Source: Pedobacter sp. AK013
GTDB taxonomy: Bacteria > Bacteroidota > Bacteroidia > Sphingobacteriales > Sphingobacteriaceae
Direction of reading: 5' to 3'
Assembly (NCBI RefSeq): GCF_014205835.1
Contig: NZ_JACHCQ010000004.1
Coordinates: 124,001-188,000, forward strand
Length of the DNA stretch: 64,000 nucleotides
The first letter of the stretch is position 1. Each line of letters starts with the position of its first letter. Shown here piece after piece: positions 1 to 7,940 of this stretch. Below the pieces are notes generated by a model, which worked only from the letters and a program-made list of their open reading frames with translations, had not been told where the DNA came from and made no database searches. A program made the translations under genes and the position numbers.

Positions 1-240
1 TTTTATCAAACGGATCATGCCTGTTTTTTCGAGCATACCCATCACTGGGTTGTTAACGTCTGAGCCGGGGGTAACGCCCACATCGATATGTGTTCCGCCC
101 CCACCCAAAAACCCAAAAACAAGGATAAATATCAAGGGGAAAGCGAGGGTAAAAACCACCGCCGAAGGACTCCGCATAATAGACCTGAAACTTGCTTTTG
201 CAAGGGCTAAGGTTGCTGTAAGGTTATTGTATTTTTTCAT
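1..240 (-). CDS. ABC-2 type transporter permease, N-terminal part (runs off the window)
   Basis: The reading frame starts at ATG (complement of 238-240) and stays open to base 1, giving 80 codons without a stop. The protein begins MKKYNNLTATLALAKASFRS and then has a hydrophobic stretch (about residues 28-45, VVFTLAFPLIFILVFGFLGG), followed by a polar segment. A short cytoplasmic N-terminus, a first membrane helix and an extracytoplasmic loop are the usual start of ABC-2 family permeases. It lies 182 bp downstream of an ATP-binding subunit on the same strand, so the two probably form one exporter of the NatAB/drug-export type. The substrate cannot be told. The family call rests on the N-terminus and the neighbour only. 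Confidence 0.75.
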   Translation of the reverse strand, partial: MKKYNNLTATLALAKASFRSIMRSPSAVVFTLAFPLIFILVFGFLGGGGTHIDVGVTPGSDVNNPVMGMLEKTGMIRLIK

Positions 241-422
241 TTACTATTTGATTAATAGTGGTACTGTTTTTATGTTCTTAGGCCCGTATTGTATTAGTGT
301 AAGTCGTTTTTGTTTAAATGCTGTAATTGCCCGACATAACATTCACAAAAAGATTGCAGCGAAAAGAGCAGGACCTACATTGATACAGGCACTGTCTTAA
401 CTTTTTTAAAGACCCCGAAATC

Positions 423-1187
423 TTATTCACGCCATTCCTGACCTGTAAGATTAATGAAAACATCCTCCAGATTAGCTTTTTTAACCTCTTTTTTACGCTC
501 AAAACCGCTGTTTACTAATTTATCTATTAAGTTGTCGGGCGTGTCCAGAGCGATAATCTGTCCGCGTTCTACAAAAGCTACGCGATCGCAAAGCTGTTCG
601 GCTTCATCCATATAATGGGTGGTAATAACCACAGTTGTTCCTGCATCGCGGATTTCCGTAATCAGGTCCCAGAGATTTCTGCGTGCCTGTGGATCTAGGC
701 CTGTTGTAGGTTCATCTAAAAAAATAATCTTCGGTTGGTTAATGAGCGTTGTGGCTATAGAGAAGCGCTGCTTTTGTCCGCCTGAAAGCGCTTTATATTT
801 AGCTTTGGCCTTGTCCTGGAGGTTTACTTTCTCCAGCATCTCCATGGGTTTAATGTTAGCGCCATATAAACCGGCAAAAAGTTCAATCAGTTCGATCAGG
901 TTTAGATTTGGGTAATAACCAGCTGCCTGTAGCTGTACGCCAATAATCTGTTTAATATCCTGCGGCTGTTTGTCGACAGAAAAACCATCAACAATAATTT
1001 CACCCGATGTTTTCGCTCTCAAAGTTTCAATAATTTCAAGGGTAGTGGTTTTTCCGGCACCATTAGGGCCAAGCAGACCGAAAATTTCGTGCTCATATAC
1101 CTCAAAACTAAGCCCTTGAACGGCCACAAAATCATCGTATTTTTTTACCAGGTCTTTAACACTGATAATGGCTTTTTTTGTTTCCAT
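423..1187 (-). CDS. ABC transporter ATP-binding protein
   Basis: Nucleotide-binding subunit of an ABC exporter, 254 residues. Visible motifs: Walker A GPNGAGKT (residues 40-47), signature LSGGQ (134-138), Walker B IIFLDEP (154-160) and the switch histidine in TTHYMDEAE (H191). The protein resembles the CcmA/NatA class used with ABC-2 permeases, and the partial permease downstream on the same strand fits that pairing. After the conserved core there is a short tail ending in a LEDVFINLTG motif, common in this class. The start ATG is preceded by TACATTCG, close to the TAnnTTTG promoter element. The transported substrate is unknown. Confidence 0.95.
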   Translation of the reverse strand: METKKAIISVKDLVKKYDDFVAVQGLSFEVYEHEIFGLLGPNGAGKTTTLEIIETLRAKTSGEIIVDGFSVDKQPQDIKQIIGVQLQAAGYYPNLNLIELIELFAGLYGANIKPMEMLEKVNLQDKAKAKYKALSGGQKQRFSIATTLINQPKIIFLDEPTTGLDPQARRNLWDLITEIRDAGTTVVITTHYMDEAEQLCDRVAFVERGQIIALDTPDNLIDKLVNSGFERKKEVKKANLEDVFINLTGQEWRE

Positions 1188-1295
1188 ATTGCGAATGTAA
1201 GGAGCTTTGAATGAATAGGAAATGAATTTTTGAATACATAACCGAAAATGTCGGTGAAATGATGTTTTATACGGGCGAAAATAGATGATAAAAGA

Positions 1296-1340
1296 AATCT
1301 GCGGATCGGCAGCTTAATTTTTGCCGCAAATCCGCAGATT
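1296..1340 (-). terminator. Long hairpin, probable carA terminator
   Basis: An 11-bp perfect outer stem (AATCTGCGGAT at 1296-1306 with ATCCGCAGATT at 1330-1340) encloses a second stem, CGGCA/TGCCG. It lies about 75 bp past the carA stop codon. On the minus strand it is followed by a pyrimidine-rich TTTCTTTT stretch. It is most simply a terminator, although its size also fits a palindromic repeat. Confidence 0.6.
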
Positions 1341-1416
1341 ATTTATGCTTATTCCTTTAACCTCGCGCGCTGGTTTTTTACCTTAACCCTTCGCCTATCA
1401 GCCTACTACTTTAACA

Positions 1417-2529
1417 CTACCAAATCAGCTGGCCTTTCATTACTTCAACGAAATCGTCGAATAAGTAACGCGAATCGTGCGGGCCTGGAGAAGACTCAGG
1501 GTGATATTGTACTGAAAATGCTTTTTTACCTTTAACGCGGATACCTTCAATAGATTTATCGTTTAAGTTAACGTGGGTAATCTCAACTTTGTCTGAGTTT
1601 TTAACCTCATCTGGAATTACACCAAAGCCGTGGTTCTGTGAAGTAACCTCGCAGTGGTTCTTGATAATATTTTTTACCGGGTGGTTTAATCCACGGTGGC
1701 CATTAAACATTTTCATGGTGCCGATACCGTTAGCTTCGGCCAATAACTGGTGACCTAAGCAGATACCAAACAATGGTTTATCAACTGCCAAAATTTCAGT
1801 GATTGTTTCTACAGCATAAGGCATTACCGATGGATCGCCAGGGCCATTTGAAATAAAGTAGCCATCAGGGTTAAATTTTTCCATTTCGGCAAAAGAGGTT
1901 TTAGCAGGGAAAACCTGAACATAGATATCGCGGTTTTCGAAATTGCGCAAAATATTTTTCTTGATACCTAAATCTAAAGCGGCAACTTTTAGGCTTGCTT
2001 CAGGGTTACCGTAAAAATAGGGTTGGGTGGTACTTACTTTAGAAGAAAGCTCTAAGCCTTCCATTGAAGGTACTTCAGCCAATTTTTGTTTTAACTCTTC
2101 AAGGTCGGTAATTTCAGAAGAAATAATTGCGTTCATTGCGCCTTTATCTCTAATGTGACGAACCAATGCACGTGTATCGATATCAGAAATGGCAACCAGG
2201 TTATCATTCTGGAAATAATCCTGAATAGATTCTGTTGCTTCTTTACGGCTATAAACAATGTTGTAATTTTTGCAAACTAAACCAGCAATTTTGATCGAAC
2301 CTGATTCGATTTCGTCTTTATGGATACCATAATTACCAATGTGTGCATTGGTGGTAACCATTATCTGCCCAAAATAACTTGGATCTGTAAAAATTTCCTG
2401 GTAACCTGTCATCCCGGTATTAAAACAAATTTCGCCAGTAGTGGTGCCAATTTTTCCGGCCGCTTTGCCGTAAAAAACTGTGCCATCGGCCAGTAATAAA
2501 ATCGCAGGTAACTTGGTGTAGTTAGTCAT
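1417..2529 (-). CDS. carA: Carbamoyl-phosphate synthase small subunit
   Basis: Glutaminase subunit of carbamoyl-phosphate synthase. It hydrolyses glutamine and feeds ammonia to CarB for pyrimidine and arginine synthesis. The 370-residue protein has the N-terminal CPSase small-chain domain (about 1-180) and a C-terminal class I glutamine amidotransferase domain. The nucleophile is in GICLGHQ (C257), and the His/Glu partners are in QYHPES (H343, E345). Length matches the family. carB is not adjacent, so the subunits are either encoded apart or carB lies outside the window. A TAnnTTTG promoter about 120 bp upstream implies a long leader with hairpins (separate entry), in contrast to the very short leaders of several neighbours. 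Confidence 0.97.
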   Translation of the reverse strand: MTNYTKLPAILLLADGTVFYGKAAGKIGTTTGEICFNTGMTGYQEIFTDPSYFGQIMVTTNAHIGNYGIHKDEIESGSIKIAGLVCKNYNIVYSRKEATESIQDYFQNDNLVAISDIDTRALVRHIRDKGAMNAIISSEITDLEELKQKLAEVPSMEGLELSSKVSTTQPYFYGNPEASLKVAALDLGIKKNILRNFENRDIYVQVFPAKTSFAEMEKFNPDGYFISNGPGDPSVMPYAVETITEILAVDKPLFGICLGHQLLAEANGIGTMKMFNGHRGLNHPVKNIIKNHCEVTSQNHGFGVIPDEVKNSDKVEITHVNLNDKSIEGIRVKGKKAFSVQYHPESSPGPHDSRYLFDDFVEVMKGQLIW

Positions 2530-2567
2530 GGTAATTACAATATGGATTTTGATTTAAAAAAGAGTTG

Positions 2568-2616
2568 AAAAAAGAATGGCTTTCGGCATTAAAGCCGTTT
2601 TTGCAGGGTGCAAAAA
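2568..2616 (-). promoter_or_regulatory. carA leader hairpins, possible attenuator
   Basis: On the carA sense strand the leader contains TTTTTGC-accct-GCAAAAA (2598-2616), then GGCTTT-aatgccg-AAAGCC (2578-2596), followed by ATTCTTTTTT (2568-2577). The second hairpin plus U-run looks like an intrinsic terminator placed before the start codon. A shorter CGGC/GCCG pairing (2584-2597) shares the same bases and would exclude it. Attenuation is an inference; no leader peptide was identified. Confidence 0.4.
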
Positions 2617-2647
2617 AAGATGAATATATCCCTTCCATTTCGGGGTA

Positions 2648-2655
2648 CAAAGATA
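2648..2655 (-). promoter_or_regulatory. TAnnTTTG promoter element for carA
   Basis: TATCTTTG on the minus strand matches the Bacteroidota -7 consensus TAnnTTTG. It would start transcription near 2641 and leave a leader of about 110 nt before carA. Confidence 0.5.
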
Positions 2656-2691
2656 GAATTTTAGATTGGGAATGTAAAGAGAAAAGTGAAA

Positions 2692-2768
2692 TAAGGTGAA
2701 AGGTTTAGGGTGTAGGGCTTAAGATGGCTCAACCCTAAACCTTATGCCTCAAATCTTATACCTTTTTA
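2692..2768. repeat. Phrase-like inverted repeat between divergent carA and panB
   Basis: GGTTTAGGGT (2702-2711) and ACCCTAAACC (2732-2741) form a perfect 10-bp inverted repeat within a low-complexity stretch. The left arm is G/T-rich and the right arm C/A-rich on the plus strand, so each divergent gene has a C/A-rich sense leader. It belongs to the dispersed intergenic tracts described in the findings. Confidence 0.6.
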
Positions 2769-2780
2769 AAGAAAAAACAA

Positions 2781-2788
2781 TACTTTTG
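2781..2788 (+). promoter_or_regulatory. TAnnTTTG promoter element for panB
   Basis: TACTTTTG, 19 nt before the panB ATG, matches the Bacteroidota -7 element. It predicts a leader of roughly 12-15 nt. Confidence 0.6.
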
Positions 2789-2807
2789 GCAACACAAAAC
2801 AAATCCC

Positions 2808-3623
2808 ATGTCGGTACATAAAGAAATCAAACGCATCACCACACACATTTTACAGGAAATGAAACAACGTGGTGAAAAAATATCTATGTTAACGGCCTAC
2901 GATTATTCGATGGCAACTATCCTAGATGATGCTGGATTAGACGTTTTACTTGTTGGCGATTCTGCTTCGAATGTAATGGCTGGTCATGAAACTACTTTGC
3001 CTATAACGCTAGATCAGATGATTTATCATGCTGCATCTGTAATAAGAGCGGTTAAACGGGCTTTTGTTGTAGTTGATTTACCTTTCGGTTCTTATCAGGG
3101 AAACTCTAAGGAAGCTTTGAACTCGGCAATAAGGATTATGAAAGAATCGGGGGCTCATGGCGTTAAATTGGAAGGCGGCGAAGAAATTATCGAATCCGTT
3201 CAAAGAATCATCACAGCAGGAATCCCTGTAATGGGACACTTGGGCTTAACACCACAGTCTATTTATAAATTTGGCACCTATACTGTTCGCGCTAAGGAAG
3301 AAGAAGAAGCAAATAAGTTAAAAACAGATGTTTTGGCTTTACAGGCTGCTGGTTGCTTTGCAATCGTGTTGGAGAAAATTCCTGCTGCGCTAGGCAAAGA
3401 AGTTACAGAAAGCCTGCATATCCCGACTATTGGTATTGGTGCCGGACCAAACTGTGATGGACAGGTTTTGGTGGTAAATGATATGATTGGTTTAACCAAA
3501 GGATTTAAACCCCGTTTTTTGCGCCAATATATAAATCTTTATAACGAAATTTTGGGTGCGGCACAATCGTACATCCGCGATGTAAAGGGAAATGATTTCC
3601 CGAACGAAAAAGAACAGTATTAA
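2808..3623 (+). CDS. panB: 3-methyl-2-oxobutanoate hydroxymethyltransferase
   Basis: Transfers a hydroxymethyl group from 5,10-methylene-tetrahydrofolate to 2-oxoisovalerate to make ketopantoate, the first step of pantothenate and coenzyme A synthesis. The 271-residue TIM-barrel protein shows the family segments [10 protein letters not shown] near residue 30, the metal-binding [23 protein letters not shown] and GHLGLTPQS, and the conserved LEKIP with its catalytic glutamate. Length is normal. It is transcribed away from carA. No panC or panD is nearby, so the pathway genes are scattered. An RluA gene follows after 155 bp of repetitive sequence. Confidence 0.97.
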   Translation: MSVHKEIKRITTHILQEMKQRGEKISMLTAYDYSMATILDDAGLDVLLVGDSASNVMAGHETTLPITLDQMIYHAASVIRAVKRAFVVVDLPFGSYQGNSKEALNSAIRIMKESGAHGVKLEGGEEIIESVQRIITAGIPVMGHLGLTPQSIYKFGTYTVRAKEEEEANKLKTDVLALQAAGCFAIVLEKIPAALGKEVTESLHIPTIGIGAGPNCDGQVLVVNDMIGLTKGFKPRFLRQYINLYNEILGAAQSYIRDVKGNDFPNEKEQY

Positions 3624-3654
3624 GTCCTTAGTCTTAAGCCTGGAGTTCTGAGCC

Positions 3655-3764
3655 GGTTAATCGGTTTAAACAACCAATGATTAGTTTGCAATTTGCTTTA
3701 ACAATCTAGCCATTCAACAATTGAACGCTCACTATTTTCAGTTAACCAATTTAATCAATTAACC
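3655..3764. repeat. Intergenic GGTTAA/TTAACC inverted tract
   Basis: After the panB stop the plus strand reads GGTTAATCGGTTTAAAC (3655-3671). Just before the rluA-type start it reads GTTAACCAATTTAATC and AATTAACC (3741-3764). The two ends are imperfectly complementary and use the same words found at seven other junctions in the window. Confidence 0.6.
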
Positions 3765-3778
3765 AGTTCACCTTTACA

Positions 3779-4465
3779 ATGCCAATTACCGATAAAGACA
3801 TTCTTTTTGAAGACAATCATTTAATCGCTATTAACAAAAGGGCAGGTGACATTGTGCAGGTTGATGAAACTGGCGATGAGCCTTTGGATGAACAGGTAAA
3901 AAAGTATATCGCTAAAAAGTACAATAAACCCAATGGTGCTTTTTTAGGGGTAGTACACCGTTTAGACCGACCGGTGAGTGGTGTAATTTTGTTTGCTAAA
4001 ACCAGTAAGGCTTTAGAACGGATGAATGCTGTTTTTAAAAACAGGGAAGTAAAGAAAACCTATTGGGCGGTGGTGAAGAACAAACCGCAGAAAGAATCGG
4101 CTACTTTGGTGCATTGGCTGGTTAAAAACCCACAGAAAAATGTGGTTTCCTATTATAATACAGAAGTTACTGGCAGCCAGCGGGCCGAGCTTTCTTATAA
4201 AGTAAAAGCCAAGGTTGGCGATTATTATCTTTTGGAAGTTGATCCTTTAACAGGCCGCTCGCACCAGATTAGGGTTCAGCTATCATCAATGGGCTGCCCG
4301 ATTATGGGTGATAATAAATATGGCTATCCGAGGGGAAGCAGAAAAGGAAGTATTTGCCTACATGCACGGCGCTTACAGTTTATACACCCAGTAAAAAAAG
4401 AACCTGTAAACATATTCGCTAAATTACCTGTTGATGGGTTTTGGGAACGGTTTGAAGATTTATAG
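3779..4465 (+). CDS. RluA-family RNA pseudouridine synthase
   Basis: Converts uridine to pseudouridine in rRNA or tRNA. The 228-residue protein has the RluA catalytic motif as HRLDRPVSG with the catalytic aspartate D63, followed by FAKTSKALERMN and the later GRSHQIRVQL strand that closes the active site. No S4 domain is present, so it is a compact catalytic-domain-only member such as RluC-like or TruC-like short forms. The exact target cannot be told. The start codon directly follows a C/A-rich intergenic tract (AACCAGTTCACCTTTACA, then ATG). Confidence 0.93.
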   Translation: MPITDKDILFEDNHLIAINKRAGDIVQVDETGDEPLDEQVKKYIAKKYNKPNGAFLGVVHRLDRPVSGVILFAKTSKALERMNAVFKNREVKKTYWAVVKNKPQKESATLVHWLVKNPQKNVVSYYNTEVTGSQRAELSYKVKAKVGDYYLLEVDPLTGRSHQIRVQLSSMGCPIMGDNKYGYPRGSRKGSICLHARRLQFIHPVKKEPVNIFAKLPVDGFWERFEDL

Positions 4466-4547
4466 ACTAAATTATCTCTCGATTAATCGGACTTTTAAGG
4501 ATTTGGCACAATATTTAGTCATGTTTCGGCTAAAAACTAAATCCATC

Positions 4548-4973
4548 ATGAAAAACACCTTCTTATCAATTGCCGCAGTAGGCATGCTGGCTTCTACATT
4601 AGTATCCTGCGATAGTACTAAAAAAACGGAAACAACTAAAGACTCAAGCGAAATTTCTGCTAATGGAGACACCATTACGAAAGTGACTACAAAAACAACT
4701 GAAACCGTTAAAACAGAAGTTCCGACTTTCTCAAGTGAAGAAGTAAATAAAGGCCTTGCTGAGTATAGCAAATTAAAAGACGAATATGTTGCGGCAGTAA
4801 AAAGTAAAAATGCTGCTGAAATTAAAGCCATAAGCGATAAATACACTGCTTGGGCGAATCAGGCAACAGGCTGGGCAAGCAAGCTAAAGCCAGATGAAAT
4901 ACAAAAATATTCTGATTACGTACTTAAGTTAAGTGAAGAATGGACGGAAGCTGCAAAAGACGCTTTAAAGTAA
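4548..4973 (+). CDS. Small predicted lipoprotein, helical
   Basis: A 141-residue protein of unknown function. The start at 4548 was chosen because it gives a clean lipoprotein signal peptide (MKNTFLSIAAVGMLASTLVSC) with lipobox LVSC; upstream in-frame codons add a poor N-terminus. After a Thr/Lys/Glu-rich linker the second half is strongly helical and rich in Lys, Glu, Ala and Trp (KLKDEYVAAVKSKNAAEIKA and following). This fits a soluble helical domain anchored to the periplasmic face of a membrane. Transcribed toward another small lipoprotein gene (5110-5583), with a hairpin repeat between the two. Confidence 0.8.
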   Translation: MKNTFLSIAAVGMLASTLVSCDSTKKTETTKDSSEISANGDTITKVTTKTTETVKTEVPTFSSEEVNKGLAEYSKLKDEYVAAVKSKNAAEIKAISDKYTAWANQATGWASKLKPDEIQKYSDYVLKLSEEWTEAAKDALK

Positions 4974-5016
4974 TTTTAAAATAATAAGAAAACTGGTCAT
5001 AATGCGGGCTAGAAAC

Positions 5017-5084
5017 TGTCACGTTGAGCCTGTCGAAACGCCTTAAATATATTTTAAGTGTCCTTCAACAGGCTCAGGATGACA
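5017..5084. repeat. REP-like imperfect palindrome between convergent genes
   Basis: TGTCACGTTGAGCCTGTCGAA (5017 onward) faces TTCAACAGGCTCAGGATGACA, which ends at 5084. The arms pair over about 21 positions with a few mismatches. It sits between two convergent lipoprotein genes and may also serve as a bidirectional terminator. The sequence type, with GAGCCTGTCGAA, resembles dispersed palindromes common in Bacteroidota. Confidence 0.65.
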
Positions 5085-5109
5085 ATGCTATTTAAGTATG
5101 CAACCTCTT

Positions 5110-5583
5110 TTATTTACATTCTATTTTATCAAAAGTCATCGATCCATCAAACTTTAGTTTGCTTAGGTCTTTGAACTTGGTTTCCCCTTTTTCTTCCTGC
5201 ACATCGCCAAATCCCTCCGCTATCTGGTTACCCTTTTTCAAAAAAGCCACTTCTCTAATAGATGTTTTGCCTTCAGACTGAAAAATATAGTTCGCAATTA
5301 TGGTATCACCTTTAACAATTCCGGTTATAGTACCTGCATTTTTATCTTTTTCGTACAAATTATAACCTAGTGTACCTGTTACCTTATTATCCTCTGTTTT
5401 TAACGATAGGATGGCAGTATCTCTGTTTTTAATGTACTGGTAGCACCGGATAGAATCGGGGTTTGCCGATGCATTGGCTACTATGGTGGAATCGATTTTG
5501 GCCTGTGTTTTTTTTGCTGTGCCGCCCTGGCAAGATGCCATGAATAAAGCCGTTGCTCCTAGTATTGGGATGATGTTTTTCAT
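5110..5583 (-). CDS. Hypothetical small lipoprotein
   Basis: A 157-residue protein with a lipoprotein signal peptide (MKNIIPILGATALFMASC; lipobox MASC). The mature part is polar and beta-rich: an IRCYQYIKNRDTAILSLKTE strand region, then VTGTLGYNLYEKDKNAGTI and GDTIIANYIFQSEG. This type of small periplasmic or surface lipoprotein is common in Pedobacter, but I recognise no named family. The gene stands alone; the upstream sequence up to 5735 is AT-rich with no clear promoter motif. Confidence 0.8.
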   Translation of the reverse strand: MKNIIPILGATALFMASCQGGTAKKTQAKIDSTIVANASANPDSIRCYQYIKNRDTAILSLKTEDNKVTGTLGYNLYEKDKNAGTITGIVKGDTIIANYIFQSEGKTSIREVAFLKKGNQIAEGFGDVQEEKGETKFKDLSKLKFDGSMTFDKIECK

Positions 5584-5734
5584 TAAGATATATTCTTTTC
5601 TTATCAGATTGATTTTTTATTATTAAGCAAAGCCTTTGCCAAAAAAATTAGTCAACCTGTGCCGAACTTTATATCGGAATTAAGTTGTACTAAATATAGG
5701 GGCAACGTGATAAGTCTATTTGGGAAGTTTTATT

Positions 5735-7039
5735 TTAAAAAAACAACGAAATGGTGGTTCCTTTGTGTTCTTCAGATTTAATATCGACTTCTATTTTATG
5801 GAAACGGGCAATACTTTGCACAATAGCGAGCCCTAAGCCAAAGCCATTTTCTTCGGTATTTCCCCTTTTAAAACGATCGAATGCATTTTCTACAAGTGCC
5901 ATACTCATGCCAGATCCAGTATCGCTAATGGAAAGGATATATTTTTCTGCTTCGGTTTTATCCGTTATGGTAATGGAACCGCCCACAACATTGTACTTTA
6001 TCGCATTATTGATGATGTTGATTAAAAGTGTATGTATCAATGCTTTATTTCCTGTGAAATGGAAATCCTTTGAAAGATTAGCACTATAACTGATGTTTTT
6101 ATCCACTATTCGATCTTCCAGATCTTCATATATATCATCTATTTCGCGTTTGAGGCTAATTTCTTCCGTTTTTAGGTATTGATTGTTTTCAACTTTCGAA
6201 ATAAGTAACAAGCTGTTGATAATCACCTTTAATCGGTTCAGGGTTTTTAACGACGCGTATATCTTATTTTCATGCTCTACAGGAATACCCGGTGTGTTAA
6301 GCATATTTTCGAAGCGTGTACTTAAAATTGAAATTGGGGTAAGTAGTTCGTGCGAAACGTTAGCAATAAACTGCTTTTCTAAGGCGAAAAGTGTGTTTAT
6401 TTTACGCATAAGAGAATTTATGCTGTTATCCAGGATTTTGAAATCGTTGGTAGTGGTTGGTATATTCTGATAGTTGTAGTGAGATGGATCGTCGACCAGA
6501 TTAATTTTTTTATCGATTATTAGATAAAAAGGTTTCAATAAGAAGTTGGAAAAAGTAAAGTCGGTTACTAGGGTAATAAGTAAGGCAGCCACCAGTACAA
6601 TCAGCATGTAAAAACGGATCGAATTTTTAATGGACTGGAGCGCCGTCATGGTTTCTCCAATCTCCAGGTTATACCAGTTTGTATGATAAGAAAATTTATA
6701 ATTCAGAATTCTGTATACTTCAATATCACCTTCAATTTCCCTCTTTTCTGTAAATACCTTTGCTGTAGAATCTTTTTGATTGTCTGGAATGTCTGTTAAA
6801 ACAATAAATTCTTCTTTTAATATGTTATAATCGGTAAAAGATTGTTGTTTATTTAATAGGCTGTCAATTTCATCATCATTTAAGTGCTTAATAATTTTAT
6901 TCTTTTTTTTGATCAGGCGGTTATCAAACTGGTTGTAGGCAAGTCTGTCAAGCGAAAATAAAATGATGGCACCCAACACCAAGATGATGGCAATTTTAGT
7001 TATCGCATTATATAAAGAAAATTTAACCTGTAACTTCAT
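5735..7039 (-). CDS. Sensor histidine kinase
   Basis: Membrane sensor kinase of 434 residues. Two membrane helices (about 13-30 and 143-160) bracket an extracytoplasmic sensor domain of about 110 residues. After these come a dimerisation/phosphoacceptor H-box, FIANVSHELLTPIS (H230), and a C-terminal ATPase domain with the N-box INNAIKYN, DTGSGM and GFGLGLAIV. The order is that of an EnvZ/PhoR-type kinase without a clear HAMP domain. The cognate OmpR-type regulator lies just upstream on the same strand, 167 bp away. That gap is filled with repetitive words, so cotranscription is likely but the genes are not tightly packed. The signal is unknown. Confidence 0.95.
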   Translation of the reverse strand: MKLQVKFSLYNAITKIAIILVLGAIILFSLDRLAYNQFDNRLIKKKNKIIKHLNDDEIDSLLNKQQSFTDYNILKEEFIVLTDIPDNQKDSTAKVFTEKREIEGDIEVYRILNYKFSYHTNWYNLEIGETMTALQSIKNSIRFYMLIVLVAALLITLVTDFTFSNFLLKPFYLIIDKKINLVDDPSHYNYQNIPTTTNDFKILDNSINSLMRKINTLFALEKQFIANVSHELLTPISILSTRFENMLNTPGIPVEHENKIYASLKTLNRLKVIINSLLLISKVENNQYLKTEEISLKREIDDIYEDLEDRIVDKNISYSANLSKDFHFTGNKALIHTLLINIINNAIKYNVVGGSITITDKTEAEKYILSISDTGSGMSMALVENAFDRFKRGNTEENGFGLGLAIVQSIARFHKIEVDIKSEEHKGTTISLFF

Positions 7040-7092
7040 TTATATGGATATGATGTTTGATGTAAAATAGGGGGATGGTTTATTGGGCATTG

Positions 7093-7200
7093 GGTTAACT
7101 GGTTAATTGTTTAAAACGGTTAACTGAATTTTTGTATTTTCTAAATCCCTAACCGCAAACTGCTGACTGAAAATTGCAACCCATTAAGCTTCCAGCCCCC
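7093..7200. repeat. Intergenic GGTTAACT tract between regulator and kinase
   Basis: The plus strand reads GGTTAACT, GGTTAATT, GTTTAAAAC, GGTTAACT in succession (7093-7126). It then gives way to a C/A-rich stretch with GCAAACTGCTGACTG (7157-7171), a phrase that recurs near 39720. On the minus strand, in the sense of both genes, the G-rich arm follows the regulator stop and the C-rich arm precedes the kinase start. Confidence 0.55.
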
Positions 7201-7206
7201 AACTGA

Positions 7207-7884
7207 TTAGCAATTAATCCTGTATCCAATACTCCTTACCGTTTCAAACCAATCTATTGAGCTAATCCCTGCAAGTTTTTTTCGCAGGTTTTTAACATGT
7301 ACATCTACAAAGTTAGAATCAGAATTAACTTCTAAAATGTCACCCCAAACATGCTCAGTTAAGCTCATTCTCGATACCACGCGGTTTTTGTTCAACACCA
7401 AATAGTTAAATATTTCGAATTCCTTTTTGGTAAGGTTTAATCTTTCATCACCAAAAGAAACGGTTCTATTCTGGATATTGAGCAAAAAGTTATGAATGTT
7501 TACCTCGTTTTTCTCTAATTTGTGTTTCCTACGGGTAATAGCATGCATACGTGCTAAAAGTTCGTTTAACGAAAATGGCTTTGGTAAATAATCATCTGCA
7601 CCTTCATCAAGGCCTTTAATACGGTCGTCGACAGCACTACGGGCAGTTAAAATGATTACAGCATCATCTCGGTCTTTCGTAGATTTTAATTGTTTTAAAA
7701 TGTCGAAACCATCGCCATCTGGCAAGCCCAGATCTAATAAAATGAAATCGTAATTGTTTACAAATATCTTTTCTTCTGCAGAAGATTTTTTCCAGGCATG
7801 TTCTACAATAAATCCTTCTTTACTCAAGAATTCATCCATTTCTAGCGCCAGGCTTTTTTCATCTTCAACGATTAATACATTCAT
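7207..7884 (-). CDS. OmpR/PhoB-family response regulator
   Basis: DNA-binding response regulator of 225 residues, partner of the histidine kinase downstream. The receiver domain (about 1-118) has the acidic pair E7/D8, phosphoacceptor D51 in LLDLGLPDGDG, T80 and K102 in DDYLPKPF. The C-terminal winged-helix domain shows LTKKEFEIFNYLVLNKNRVV and the recognition region ending VRSIGYRI, typical of OmpR-family regulators. Length is standard. The target genes are not evident from the neighbourhood. Confidence 0.96.
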   Translation of the reverse strand: MNVLIVEDEKSLALEMDEFLSKEGFIVEHAWKKSSAEEKIFVNNYDFILLDLGLPDGDGFDILKQLKSTKDRDDAVIILTARSAVDDRIKGLDEGADDYLPKPFSLNELLARMHAITRRKHKLEKNEVNIHNFLLNIQNRTVSFGDERLNLTKKEFEIFNYLVLNKNRVVSRMSLTEHVWGDILEVNSDSNFVDVHVKNLRKKLAGISSIDWFETVRSIGYRINC

Positions 7885-7940
7885 TTCAGCTAACAGTTAG
7901 TAGTTTTATTTTTCAGCATTTTAAGCTATACCTTATGCTT

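Noticed and set aside
17..400. Plus-strand frame of 127 codons at the window start
   Set aside because: It is antisense to the ABC permease and runs into non-coding sequence; no family features.
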